Assembly: GCA_028583685.1 (NCBI GenBank)
Contig: JAMXIF010001253.1
Location: 73,095,461-73,159,460, forward strand
DNA from: Petaurus breviceps papuanus
Taxonomy: Eukaryota > Chordata > Mammalia > Diprotodontia > Petauridae
Direction: 5' to 3'
Length of the DNA: 64,000 nt
The notes below the pieces were generated by a model that was not told the origin of the DNA, made no database searches, and saw only the letters and a program-made list of their open reading frames with translations. Position 1 is the first letter of the stretch. Each line of letters opens with the position of its first letter. Of the stretch, positions 53,996-64,000 are shown piece after piece. The translations under genes and the position numbers were made by a program.

Positions 53996-55229
53996 AGGAA
54001 AGAGATGAAAGAACAAGGCCTGTGATGAATAAGACATCTATGGAGAAGAGGCCAAATGTAATTGATATATTAACTGGGTATCTGCTGCTTTTGCCTACTT
54101 TTGCACAAAACTTTTCTTGGGCAAAACTGGCGTTGTCAGTCTTTAGTTTGAAATGTTTTGGGCAACAAGGTTGATTTGGACTCTCTCCCACATACCAATA
54201 CATCTCTTGATCTCAAGAAAACATTTCCTGATATTCAGGAACTTTTCCATTGTTCCATGAAACTTTCCCTGGGGGCCACTTAAGGTTTTTCCTAGACCTC
54301 TTGACGCCCACATAACATTCAAATCCTGGTTAAGTTTTAGTGGGCCAGAAGCCAGTTTTATTTATTTGTGGTTAGGTTGAATATTCACCATTATATCAAT
54401 GACCATTTAATTTTTTTTTAATTTTCAGGGTGAACAGTTGGCTCAGGATTTTCTCTGCATTGTATCAAGAAGGTATGTGCATTGAATCACATGTCTCATG
54501 GTTAAGGGCATTTACCAAGCATAATCCAACATATAGGTGTCTTTGCCAGTTGAGCTAGGGATGGGTGAGAAAAGCAGACTAACTGCTATTGTAAATTCTA
54601 AATGTTCAGGAACATGCTGGGACCTGAGAGGCTGTTCTTCTATGGGAATTCCCTTTCTCCCATTAACTAACATTATTGTTGTTGGCAGAGTAAGGAATTT
54701 CTGAAGCTTGATAACTCTGGGAGATTATAGATCAAAATGCAAGGGTTGGGGGATAAGATGGGAGGCATTTGATGTGGGGCCTAGCTTTAGTGAAATCTCA
54801 GTTTAAAAGACCAACCCTGAGGATGCTAGAGTACCAAGCATCAGTACCAAGGTCAGTCTAGCATTATGTAGGCCCACCCCACCTGGAACAATATACCCAA
54901 ACACGGTCCAGAACTGGCCAGGCTTCTGGAAGTGAGGGTACAGGATGTAATGTGAATGACCTTTTCCCTTGTTGCATAATAGCCCAAGTTTATCCACTCC
55001 CAAGTTTATCGCCAAGATATACCTTTGAATTTTGGCAAAGGCAGAGGGCATTTTATACCAGGTAGAATTTCTTTTTAGAAATTATGGGAGCTTTTAGGGA
55101 AGGGAGTGTGTGGTAATGTGTCCTAACTCTCCCTTTGCCCTACCACACATATATCAAATCAGTTTCCAAATCTTGCCACAACATCGCCCACATCCAGGGA
55201 GGTGCTAGAGCCCATTCAAATTGACAGAG
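53996..55229. other. No recognised feature
   Basis: About 1.2 kb without a gene or repeat call. Minus-strand ORFs at 53,943-54,203 and 54,803-55,051 have no known motif. Confidence 0.4.
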
Positions 55230-55390
55230 CCAATTTTGAAATTTCTAGTGTGAGCATTTACACTTCAGAAATGGGCAAATCAGGGCTTAATTTGTTGTTT
55301 TGTCAATTGTCAAGACTTTGGAAAGTGTTGGAGAGCATTTTAATCATGCAGATTAAACTTAAAAGTATGTCATAAATATATTTTTCTTCA
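55230..55390 (+). mobile_element. Unnamed dispersed repeat, copy 2
   Basis: See copy 1 at 2,735. 'tctagtgtgagcatttacac', 'cagggcttaatttgttgttt', 'gactttggaaagtgttggag', 'gtcataaatatatttttctt'. By eye about four bases in five agree across the shared blocks. Confidence 0.6.
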
Positions 55391-55477
55391 TACTGAATTT
55401 ATTGTGTGTATATATATTTATATATGTATATATGCAAAAATTTCTAAGTGCTTACGTCCTAACACCGCCTCATGAAA

Positions 55478-55592
55478 ATATAAGCTCCTGGAGGAGGGGA
55501 ATATTTTCATTTGTGCTTTTGTATCCCCAGCTTATAGCTCAAGGCCTGACAAATGATAGATGCATAATAAATGCTTGTCTACTGATTGGCAT
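55478..55592 (+). mobile_element. L2 3' end fragment
   Basis: 'ataagctcctggaggagggg', 'ttttgtatccccagcttata', 'ataataaatgcttgtctact', the L2 tail. Short (TATA)-rich sequence precedes it at about 55,405-55,435. Confidence 0.8.
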
Positions 55593-55764
55593 CTGATCAA
55601 GTCTGGACCTTTGGTCGAATCTCTACAGCTAACTCAGTAGATTAAATTTTATATAAGCAAACCCCGATCACGTGAGTAGGATCATCTCTAGTTCCATTCT
55701 GGGTAAGGATGAGAATATCCATGTGTGGTTACTATCAGCCCCAATTGAAGCCATGTAAATCCCT

Positions 55765-56308
55765 GTAGCGGCAAGCACCCCAGCATCCCCAGGGTGGCTG
55801 CCAACACAGACTCTTAGATATGCTTTTCTAAAGGAAAGCAAATCAAAATGGGTTAACAATCTTGCTTTAATCAATCAAACATATATCATTTACCTAGTTC
55901 AGGGGAAAAGGTCAGCACCCCAAACTTCAGAGTATACAGACTGAAGTTACAAGAAAGAGAAACAGATCAAGCGACAGGCTTCCAAAATGTCCAACCATTA
56001 CATCCATACCAAATCACAGTTACCAGAGAGGGAAGCATCAACATCTGGGTTTTCAAAGCCGGGGAGCTCTCAACAGCTTCCAAGAGTCTCATCTGGTCAA
56101 ATCACACAACATTTCTCAAAGTGAGCCCCAAAGCAAAGCCTCCCATCAGGGCTTACATAGCCTTCTCCTGGCTCAGAGAATGCAACCATTTTGGATCCAC
56201 TGCCCAATCACAAAGTATCTCCTGAGAAACAAGCCTTCCACCACAGGCTCCAGGTGCACTTAAGCCTAGGAGCAGGGAAGATCTTAAAAATTTGCATTCC
56301 TATAACAA
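55765..56308 (-). mobile_element. LTR-like fossil, copy 3 (diverged or related subfamily)
   Basis: Begins TGTTATAGGAATGC on the minus strand and shares the blocks 'aagatcttccctg', 'gggtgctgacctttt', 'cccctgaactagg' and 'aagattgtta' with copies 1 and 2. An ATTAAA signal occurs shortly before the last block. Overall it is less like the other two, so it may be a sister family. A solo LTR-like relic with no coding part nearby, 140 bp from the 5' end of the L1. Confidence 0.5.
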
Positions 56309-56450
56309 TCCCTTCTGTACCTGACCCTCCTCCAGCTGTTAACTGCTTCAGTGCATATCCCATTAACTAGATAAAACTTAATGTAGTTGCAGGTCCAAAA
56401 AATTGTCATGTGCTGAATTTTCTATCAAATTCATTTAAAAAAGTTATTAT
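56309..56450. other. Gap between LTR-like relic and L1
   Basis: Ends with aaaaagttatta (56,438-56,449), the left copy of the L1 target-site duplication. Confidence 0.6.
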
Positions 56451-57455
56451 GGGGGGGAGGCAGAGCCAAGATGGTGGAACAGAAGCTTTTCTGAGCTCCT
56501 CCATGAATTCCACGACTCAACTCTAAAAAGAGAATCTGAAAAGATTTTAGAGTGACAGAATCCATTGGGAGACAGAGCATTGCAGATTCCCAGCCCAGGA
56601 AAGCACCCAGGTAGGTCTGGGCAGAGGGAGCATGGAGGATGTGGGGGCTGTACCAACACAGACCTGAGAGCAGAGTACAGCAGATTGAGAGCAAGCCTGG
56701 GCCAGCAGATTCACCCACCCCAAGGGTGATTCACAGATATCTCACCTGGGCATGTGTCAGAGCTGGGTAAGAGAAAGTGCAGGGCCCAGGGCAGCAGCTT
56801 CTCCTGGGGTTATCAGTCTGCAGCCTGGATGTTTAAAAATCACCTACCTGAACTTCCAGGAGCCAAGATGTCTGAGTAAACCCTAGCTCCTCTAATACCC
56901 CTCCCTGTCTCCAAAAACCCAGAGATTATTGCCCTAGCAAGTGTAAAATCCTAAAACAGTGTAAACAACCTCAGGCTTGGAAGGCCCAGAGGAAGGGTGA
57001 GACTGAAACTGTGCCAGAGTCTGAAGTGAAGGGCAAGAGGCCTCCCAACAATCCCCATCTCAGCTGACCAGCAGGAGATCCTGAAGCTGGGGAGGGGGGG
57101 GGGGTGGAACTAGGAAGCACTAACAACAGAAGCCCAGGTGAGCCTTAGCATCAACAGGGGAATCTGCAAGACACCAGCCCTGCTGGCCACCAGTTGCTCA
57201 GCCTACCTGAGCTGTAGCCAAGGGTTACACAGGCAGAAAACTGAAATGGCCAGATCGCCAGACCATCCATCCCCCACTGCCATGTTACTCTGTGAGCCTC
57301 AGGGTAACCCAGGGGAAACACTGAGAGTCCTGGCCTTGGCCTCAGTCTAGACACCCAGAGGATACAGACCCTTAGCTACCAACCCAAGAAGTGTAGTACA
57401 TATGTACCACAGAAACAGAAATCCACTCTAAAAATTCAGGACATAGGCAATCACA
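56451..57455 (+). promoter_or_regulatory. L1 5' UTR with YY1-like sites
   Basis: GC-rich compared with its surroundings. It starts with a G run and carries CAAGATGGTGG at 56,467-56,477, the same motif by which L1 5' ends bind YY1 in other mammals (inferred here). A second 'aggagccaagatgtctgagt' lies at 56,861, about 395 bp downstream, so the region may hold two partial promoter units. A minus-strand ORF at 56,431-56,718 is an incidental frame. Confidence 0.65.
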
Positions 57456-58647
57456 ATGGGCAAGAAGGAATCTGTGAAATCAAGAATGATCCAACCCTAT
57501 CATAGTGAGGAAGAACAACCAAATTCAGAGGACAACATGGACTTTATACTCACACCTGAGACCACAGAAGGAAATATGCACTGGTCTCAAGCCCAAAAAG
57601 CATTCTTGGAGAAACTCGAGAAAGATTGTAAAAGCAAATTAGAGGGGCGGCCAGGTGTCTCAGCGAGTAAGAGCACCGGCTCCAGTCTCGGGATGACCTG
57701 GGGATCAAATCTGGGCTCACATACTTAGCACCACACCCAGAAATAACTGGCCGTGTAACCTTGAGCAAGTTACTTAACCCCAATTGCTTTAAAAAAAAAA
57801 GTAAATTAGAGAGGTAGAAGACAAATTTAAATCTACATTGACCAAGTTGGAAAAAAAAATTCACTGAAGAAAACAAATCCTTAAAAAGTAAAATTTGTGA
57901 ACTGGGATGGGAGGTTCAAAATCTAACTGGAAAAAATACCTACCTAAAAAAGGAACTTCAATAACAAACCGAGGAGAACAATTCACTAAAAATCAGAATC
58001 AGTCAAATTGAAGCTAAGAACTCTATGATGCATCAAGAGTCAGTCAAACAAAACATAAAGGTTGAAAAATTAGAAGAAAGTGTAAAATATCTCACTGGAA
58101 AAACAACTGACCTGAAGAACAGATCCAGGAGAGATAACCTAAGAATTATTGGTCTACCAGAAAGCCATGATGAAAAAACAGCCTGGGCAACATCCTCCAA
58201 GAAGTTGTCAAAGAAAACTGTCTTGAGGTCCTAGAATCAGAGGGTAACATAGTTATCAAAAGAATTCACTGGGCTCCTCCTGAAAGAGATTCCAAATTGA
58301 AAACTCCAAGAAATATGGTAGCCAAATTCCAGAACTACAAGGTCTAGGAGAAAACACTGTAAGCAGCCAGAAAGAAACAATTCAAATATTGTGGGACTAC
58401 AGTCAGGATTATACAGGACCTAGCATCTTCTACATTAAAAGATTGAAGGGATTGGAATTTGATATTTCATAAGGCAAAAGAACTTGGTCTGCAACCAAGG
58501 ATAAACTACTCAGCAAAACTGAGTATAATCTTTCAGGCAAGGAGATGATCCTTTAATGAAATAAGGGACTTTCAGACTTTCCTGATGAAAAAGTCAGAGC
58601 TCAGTGGAAAATTTCATCTCCAATTACAAGACTCAAGAGAGACATAA
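57456..58647 (+). pseudogene. L1 ORF1 (RNA-binding chaperone-like), broken
   Basis: Opens MGKKESVKSRMIQ and runs about 60 codons before a type C SINE at 57,645. After it come a charged, coiled-coil-like stretch and the RRM-region signature NRSRRDNLRIIGLPE (about 58,110-58,160). Then follow the C-terminal domain pieces PRNMVAKFQNYK and LGLQPRINYSAK. In living L1s this protein trimerises and coats L1 RNA. Here the insertion and several stops and frameshifts destroy it. Confidence 0.9.
57645..57797 (+). mobile_element. Type C SINE in L1 ORF1
   Basis: Head 'ggggcggccaggtgtctcag', 'cgagtaagagcaccggctcc', 'ggggatcaaatctgggct' (B box-like gatcaaatct), 'aataactggccgtgtaacct', 'gagcaagttacttaacccca', 'attgctttaaaa'. 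The host duplication aaagcaaattagag (57,631) and aaagtaaattagag (57,798) differs at one base. It dates this SINE as younger than the L1. Confidence 0.95.
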
Positions 58648-59281
58648 AAAGGTAAACATGAAAACACACACACATGCATGCACATAACTTTTGAATCAAT
58701 AAGAGCAAACTGTTTGCATCCCTATATGAGAAGCAGATACCTGTCAATATTGAAATTTATATAATTATAATGACATTTGAAAGGTATATACATAGATAGA
58801 GGGTATGGGTATAAATGAACTAATCTGATGATAAAAAACCTTATTAAGGGATACAAAGGGCCTGTTATAGGAGAAAAGGAAAGGATGAGGCAGACAGGGG
58901 TGAATTATGCCATACAAAGAGGCATAAAAACATACTATAGTCATTATAATAGAGGGAAAGGAGGGAGGGAGAGGAGGACTGTACAAAATTTACTCTCATT
59001 GGTTTGGGTTCAAGGAGAGAAAAACATACTCCATTAAGTATAAAAATCTATTGTGCCCTACAGACAGTAAGACAGGTAAGGGAGAAAAAAAGCAGGAGGA
59101 AGGGTGTCAGGAAGGAGGAAAATAGTAGTAAGGGGAGAGGGTATGTAAAGGGAGGGTTGCAGGGAGGGAATGCTGAGGGAGGCAGTGGTCAAAAGGAAAA
59201 TTCTTAAGAAGGGAAAGGGAGAAGGAAGAAATAAAAGCATAAACAAGGGGAGGGAATAGGATGGAGGGTAAGATACAGATA
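58648..59281 (+). other. L1 inter-ORF spacer
   Basis: About 630 bp between the ORF1 stop and the start of ORF2 similarity, purine-rich from about 58,950 to 59,270. It is far longer than the roughly 60-bp spacer of human L1. It carries short arginine/lysine- and glutamate-rich frames on the plus strand and proline/leucine-rich frames on the minus, due to the purine bias. Confidence 0.6.
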
Positions 59282-59974
59282 GTAATTATAACTGTGAATG
59301 TGAATGGGATGAACTCTCCCATAAAACGGAGGTAGATAGCAGAATAAATTAAAAACCACAATCCTACAGTATTCTGTCTTCAAGAAACATATTTGAAACA
59401 AGGGGATGTGCACAGGGTAAAAGTAAAAGGCTGGAATAGAATATATTATGCTTCAGCTAAAGTAAAAAAAGCAAGGATAGCAATCCTTATCTCAGACACA
59501 GCAAAAGCAAAGATAGATCTAATTAAAAGAGATAAGGAAGGAAACTATATCCTGTTAAAAAGTACCATTGAGAATGAAGTAATATCATTATTTAACATAT
59601 ATGCACCAAGCAGCAAAGCATTCAAATTCCTACAGGCAAAGTTAAAGGAATTAGAGGAAGAATTAGATATCAAAACTATATTAGTGGAGGACCTCAATCT
59701 CCCCCTCTCTGAATTTGATAAATCTAACCTCAAAATAAACAAGAAAGTAGTTAAAGAGGCAAATAGAATTTTAGAGAGGCTAGATATGATAGATATCTGG
59801 ATAAAATTGAATGGGGATAAAAGGGAATATATCTTCTTCTCTGCAGTACATGGCACATACACAAAAGTTGACCATGTACTATGGCATAAAACCCTTGCAA
59901 TTCAGTTCAGAAAGGCAGAAATATTAAATGCATCCTTCTCAGATCATGATACAATAAAAATCATATGCAAATAA
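59282..59974 (+). pseudogene. L1 ORF2 endonuclease domain
   Basis: The frame reads ITVNVNGMNSPIKRR (catalytic Asn), CLQETYLK (Glu), LFNIYAPS (Tyr), EDLNLPLSEFDKS (Asp and Asn; usual Gly before Asp is Glu here) and SDHDTIKI (Ser-Asp-His). These are the known AP-endonuclease-like active-site blocks and most are intact. Stops occur early (about 59,333) and the frame ends at 59,974, so the product would be truncated. In active L1s it nicks target DNA at TT/AAAA-like sites, consistent with the A-rich duplication here. Confidence 0.92.
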
Positions 59975-60547
59975 TGGGACAAGGGAATATAGGCTAAAAA
60001 TTAATTGGAAACTAAATAATTTAATCCTAAAGAATGAGTGGGTCAAACAAAAAATTATAGAAACAATCAGTAACTTCATTCGAGAGAATGACAACATACC
60101 AAAACTTGAGGAATACAAAATAAGCAGTTCTTAGGGGAAATTTTATATCCCTGAATGCATACATGAATAAAATAGGGAAAATGGAAGTCAATAATTTGAA
60201 AATGCAACTGAAAAAGCTAGATAAAGAACAAACTGAAAATTACCAATTAAATACTAAATTAGAAATAATGAAAACCAAAGGAGAGATTAACAAAATTGAA
60301 ATTAATAAACTATTGAACTAATAAATAAAACTAAGAATTGGTTTTATGAAAAAACCAATAAAATTGACAGACCTTTAGTCAATATGTTAAAAAAGAAGAA
60401 AATCAAATTATGAGTATCAAAAATATAAAGGGTGAATCTACCTCCAATGAAGAAGAAATTAAAACAGTAATTAGGAATTACTTTGCCCAATTGTATGCAC
60501 ATAAGCTTGAAAATCTTACTGAAATGGAAATTTAAAAAAAATATAAG
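59975..60547 (+). pseudogene. L1 ORF2 linker between endonuclease and RT
   Basis: Lysine- and asparagine-rich text with several stops and frame changes, as in the variable linker (Z-domain area) of L1 ORF2. No active-site motif is expected here. Confidence 0.75.
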
Positions 60548-61442
60548 TTGCCCAGATTAACTGAAGAGGAAATAAATTACTTAAATAACCCCATCTCAGA
60601 AAAAGAAATAGAACAAGCCATCAGCGAACTCTCTAGGAAAAAATTCCCAGGGCCAGATAGATTTACAAGTGAATTCCATCAAACCTTTAAAGAACAATTG
60701 ATTCCAATACTTTGCAAACTATTTGGGAAAATTGGTGAAGAAGGGGTCCTACCAAATTTTTTTTATGTTACAAATATGGTACTGATACCTAAATCAGGAA
60801 GAGACAAAATGAAGAAAGAAAATTATAGACCAATTTCCCTCGTGAATATAGATGCAAAAAATTAAATAAAATATTAGAAAAGGAGTACAGCAATTTATAA
60901 GAACAATACACTTTGATCAGGTATGATTTATTCTAGGAATGCAAGGATGGTTCAATATTAGGAAAACCATCAGTATAATCGATCATATCAACAACAAAAC
61001 TGGCAGAAACCATATGATTATCTCAATAGATGCAGAAAAGGTTTTTGACAAAATACAACACCCATTCCTATTAAAAACACTAGAAAGTATAGGAATGCAT
61101 GGAGTTTTCCTTAAAATAATAAGTAGCATCTATCTAAAACCATCAGCAAGTATTATATGTAATGGGGATAAGCTAGAAGCATTTCCAGTAAGATCAGGGG
61201 TGAAATAAAGGATGTCTACTATCACCCCTCTTATTCAATCTGGTACTAGAAATGTTAGCAGTAGCAATAAGAGAAGAAAAAGAAATTGAAGTAATCAAAT
61301 TAGGTAATGAAGCGACTAACCTACCACTCTTGGGAGATGATGTGATGAGATACTTAGAGAATCCTAGAGAATCAAGCAAAAAACTACTTGAGATAATAAA
61401 TAAATTTGGCACAAAGTTGCAGGATAAAAAATAAACCCACAT
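60548..61442 (+). pseudogene. L1 ORF2 reverse transcriptase domain
   Basis: Blocks in order: [49 protein letters not shown] (RT start), [22 protein letters not shown] (first catalytic Asp), [19 protein letters not shown], then a stop and [13 protein letters not shown], and LPLLGDDVMRYLENP. The usual FADD box is LGDD here, keeping both aspartates but not the F-A. Frameshifts and a stop separate these blocks, so there is no working enzyme. Confidence 0.93.
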
Positions 61443-63043
61443 AAATTCTCAGCATTCCTGCATATTTCTAATGTAATGCAGCAAGAGATAGAAAGAGAAA
61501 TCCCATTTAAAGTTACTGTAGACATTATACAATATTTGGGAATCTACCTGCCAAAACAAACCCAGGACCTATATGAACACAACTACGAAACACTTTTCAC
61601 ACAAATAAAATCAGATCTAACTAATTGGAAAAACATCAATTGCTCATGGCTGGATTGAGACAATATAATAAAAATGACAATTTTACCTAAATTAAATTAC
61701 ATATTTAGTGCCATATCAATCAATCATAGAGCTAGGAAAAATAGTAACAAAATTCATTTGGAAGAAGAAAAAGTCCAGAATATGAAGGGAATTAATGAAA
61801 AGAAATGCTAGGGAAGGTAGCCTAGCCATACCAGACTTTAATCTGTATTATAAAGCAGCAGTCATCAAAACTCCTTGCTACTGGCTGAGGAATAGAGTAA
61901 TGGCTCAATGGAATAGATTGGGTATACAAGACTCAGCAGTCAATGACTATGGTAATCTACTGTTTGATAATCCCAAAGATCCCAGTTTTGGGGATAAGAA
62001 CTCACTATTTGAAAAAAAAAGCTGCTGGGAAAACTGGAATATAGTATGGCAGAAAACTGGCATAGACCAATATCTAACACTGTATACTAAAATCAAGTCT
62101 AAATGGGTGCATGATCTAGGTATAAAGGCTGATACTGTAAGCAATCTGGGAAAGCAAGGAATAGTTTACCTCTTAGATTTATGGAGAAGGGAAGATTTTA
62201 TGATCAAACAAGAGTTAGAGAGCATTATAAAATGCAAAATGGATAATTTTGAGTACATTAAATTGAAAAGTTTATGTACAAACAAAGCCAATGTAACCAA
62301 GATAAAGAGGGAAGTGGAAAATTGGGAAAGAATTTTTGTAACCAGTGTCTCTGATAAAGGCCTCATTTCTAAAATATACAGAGAATTGAGCCAAATTTAT
62401 AAGAATACAAGTCACTCCCCAATTGATAAATGGTCAAAGGATATGAACAGGCAGCTTTCAGAGGAAGAAATTAAATATATCTATATGCATATTTTAAAAA
62501 ATTCTCTAAATCACTATTGATTAGAGAAATGCAAATCAAAACAACTCTGAGGTACCATATCTCACCAGTCAGATTGGCTAAGATGACAAAACAGAAAAAT
62601 AACAAATGCTGGAAAGGATGTGAAAAATTTGAAACACTGATGCATTGCTGGTGGAGTTGTGAACTGATTCAACCATTCTGGAGAGCAATCTGGAACTATG
62701 CCCAAAGGGTATAAATAATTTCATACCCTTTGAGTCAGCAATACCATTTCTAGGGTTGTATTCCAAAGAGATCATAGAAGTGGGAAGGGGCCCCATATAA
62801 AAATATTCATAACAGCTTTTTTTATGGTGGCAAAGAATTGGAAATCAAGAAGAATGCCCTTCAATTGGGGAATGGTTAAACAAGTTGTGGTATATGAATG
62901 TAATGGAATACTATTGTGCTATAAGAAATGAGGAGCATATGGACTTCATAATAACCTGGAGAGATTTATATAAACTGATATTGAGTGAGAAGAGCAGAAC
63001 CAGGAGAAATGTGTACATAATTACAGACATAGTGTATGCGTGA
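61443..63043 (+). pseudogene. L1 ORF2 C-terminal region
   Basis: Includes YLGIYLPKQTQDLYEHNYE, LTNWKNIN and, at 61,795-62,520, a 241-codon open stretch with AREGSLAIPDFNLYYKAAVI. The Cys motif KCWKGCEKFETLMHCWWSCE (C-x3-C-x7-H-x4-C) is intact at about 62,608-62,667, with a stop soon after at 62,712. The downstream part to the natural end (near 63,041) is recognisable by comparison with 43,237-43,713. Known role of the Cys motif: RNA binding in target-primed reverse transcription. Confidence 0.93.
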
Positions 63044-63411
63044 CAACCAACTTTGATAGACTGGGCACTTCTCAGCAATGCAAGGTTATAAGACAACTCT
63101 GAAAGACTCTTGATGGAAAGAGATGTCCATATCTAGAGAAAGAACTACAGAGTCTGAATGCAGATTGAAGCATACTCTCTGCTGTCTTTCTTTTTCTTGT
63201 TTTGTTTCCTCTTTACCATTGTTTGGTCCATCAGTTATAATCCTTTTTTACAAACTGACTAAAGTTTAATGTGAAGGTATTTGCAGATCCTATATTTGAT
63301 TGCATGCCGACATGAGAGGTGAAGGGGATAAAATTTGAAACTCAAGGGATTGTGTAAGTGAATCTTGTAAACTAAAAGTAAACAAATAAATTAATAAAAA
63401 AGAAGAAAATG
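63044..63411 (+). other. L1 3' UTR
   Basis: 'ctctgaaagactcttgatgg', 'gagtctgaatgcagattgaa', 'catgccgacatgagaggtga' and 'gtaaacaaataaattaataa', then an A-rich end. The same order is found, complemented, at 42,826-43,230. Confidence 0.85.
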
Positions 63412-63474
63412 TTATTACCAAGAGAAAGAAAGAAAAAAAAGAAAGAAAAAGAAAAAAAAAACAAAAGAAAACCC
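63396..63474. repeat. A-rich/(GAAA)n tract
   Basis: Gaaagaaa units follow the L1 tail and its target-site duplication. They may have grown from the tail by slippage. Confidence 0.8.
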
Positions 63475-63611
63475 ATCTAAAGCTTCTCAAGGGAAAAAAA
63501 ATCCAGGAGAATTGTTAGCCCAAATATGGGGATCTCAACTTTCCATAAGGTCATTGATGACTCATGTTAAAAGAAATTATTATTGTTTCTTACATACCAA
63601 GGGCACCTCAT
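63475..63611. other. No recognised feature
   Basis: No call. Confidence 0.4.
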
Positions 63612-63795
63612 TAGATTTTAGAATTTTATAGATCCTTAGAGATCCACTAGTCTAACTTTATTTTACAGATGAGAAAATTGAGGCCAGAGAGTTTAAGGGA
63701 TTGGTCCAACATCATAGAAGTAATAAATATCAGAACCAGGATTTGAAACCAGATCTTCTCATACTAACTCCGGGCCTCTTTCCACTAGACTGCCT
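63612..63795 (-). mobile_element. MIR-like SINE
   Basis: 'ttttacagatgagaaaattg', 'gattggtccaacatcataga', 'ggatttgaaaccagatcttc', 'ctttccactagactgcctca'. Minus-strand MIR-class. Confidence 0.75.
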
Positions 63796-63960
63796 CACTC
63801 AATTCAATCCGTGGTTATTGAGTGCATACTATGTACAGGACCTTGTTCTAGATGCTCCAAGGAATATGAACATAGATGGGGCATGGCATACACTTAAAGG
63901 GGCTCATACCATACCTAAGGAATGAGGACATGTATACAAATTAAGATATTATAGGGAAGA
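63796..63960 (+). mobile_element. Old mammalian repeat ('gagtgcatactatgtacagg' type)
   Basis: 'tggttattgagtgcatacta', 'ccttgttctagatgctccaa', 'aggggctcataccatacc'. Same layout as 16,845 and 26,120. It may run on beyond the window. Confidence 0.55.
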
Positions 63961-64000
63961 ATGTGATACGAGTTAAGTTCTGTGAGAGCATTAAGGTAAG

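Larger units (their letters stand above)
56451..63405 (+). mobile_element. L1 LINE, near full length, inactive
   Basis: About 6.95 kb from a G-run 5' end to an A-rich tail, with target-site duplication aaaaagttatta (56,438) and aaaatgttatta (63,406) that differ at one base. In order: a 1-kb 5' UTR, ORF1 (57,456 to about 58,647, broken by a SINE), a long inter-ORF spacer, ORF2 with endonuclease, reverse transcriptase and Cys-rich end, then a 3' UTR. Both reading frames carry several stops and frameshifts, so it cannot move. Its ORF2 half aligns with the minus-strand L1 at 42,826. Confidence 0.96.

Noticed and set aside
56431-57354. ORFs in the L1 5' UTR on both strands, including an antisense 95-codon frame
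   Set aside because: Chance frames in GC-rich L1 5' UTR. No similarity to the antisense ORF described in primate L1 can be shown by eye.
59004-59413. Lysine/glycine-rich plus-strand and proline/leucine-rich minus-strand ORFs
   Set aside because: They result from the purine-rich L1 inter-ORF spacer.
1-64000. CRISPR arrays, bacterial operons, rRNA or tRNA genes, riboswitches
   Set aside because: Nothing of this sort is seen. tRNA-like promoter boxes occur only inside SINEs, and the short tandem repeats lack spacers.

Overview
This looks like non-coding nuclear DNA from a marsupial (metatherian mammal). It is AT-rich, shows no convincing multi-exon gene, and its repeats are of marsupial type. 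These are tRNA-derived SINEs ending either in poly(A) or in an RTE/BovB-like tail, a marsupial-style L1 with a CAAGATGG-type 5' end, an RTE LINE end, and several hAT and mariner remnants, over a background of MIR and L2. I cannot say from the sequence alone whether it is Australian or American, or whether it is intergenic or inside a large intron. Family names are from memory of the families; no library search was possible.

Three SINE types are used below. Type A (Mar1-like) has a tRNA-like head, a conserved core and a tail resembling the 3' end of RTE/BovB LINEs. Type B (WSINE1-like) is about 150-165 bp and ends in 'cacttaaccccaattgcc' plus poly(A). Type C is a poly(A) SINE with the same last 20 or so bases but a different head and middle; three copies are here. 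MIR-like pieces are older and lack clean ends.

Layout. 1-9.5 kb: microsatellites, SINEs, L2/MIR and an old repeat split by an unnamed repeat. 9.6-10.2 kb: an LTR-like fossil. 10.2-20 kb: mostly unique AT-rich sequence with MIR/L2 pieces. 20-28 kb: an RTE LINE end, nested SINEs, a decayed mariner element, a (CA)n tract holding a 10-base assembly gap, and long old repeats. 28-35 kb: hAT-like elements, SINEs and one short ORF behind a possible splice acceptor (32.5 kb). 35-42 kb: unique sequence, then L2 split by L1, and a second L1 3' end split by a SINE. 42.8-45.4 kb: a 5'-truncated L1 on the minus strand. 45.6-56.3 kb: two more LTR-like fossils, an L2 carrying two SINEs, and a SINE copy with an apparent 3' transduction. 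56.45-63.4 kb: a nearly full-length but inactive L1 on the plus strand, with a type C SINE inside ORF1.

The only coding similarity I can support belongs to transposable elements (L1 ORF1 and ORF2, a mariner transposase remnant, an RTE C-terminus). I found no undescribed biological system. The best observations are the SINE read-through insertion at 49.3 kb, the mariner transposase fossil at 22.5 kb, and the RTE LINE lying in the same window as SINEs that carry its tail.
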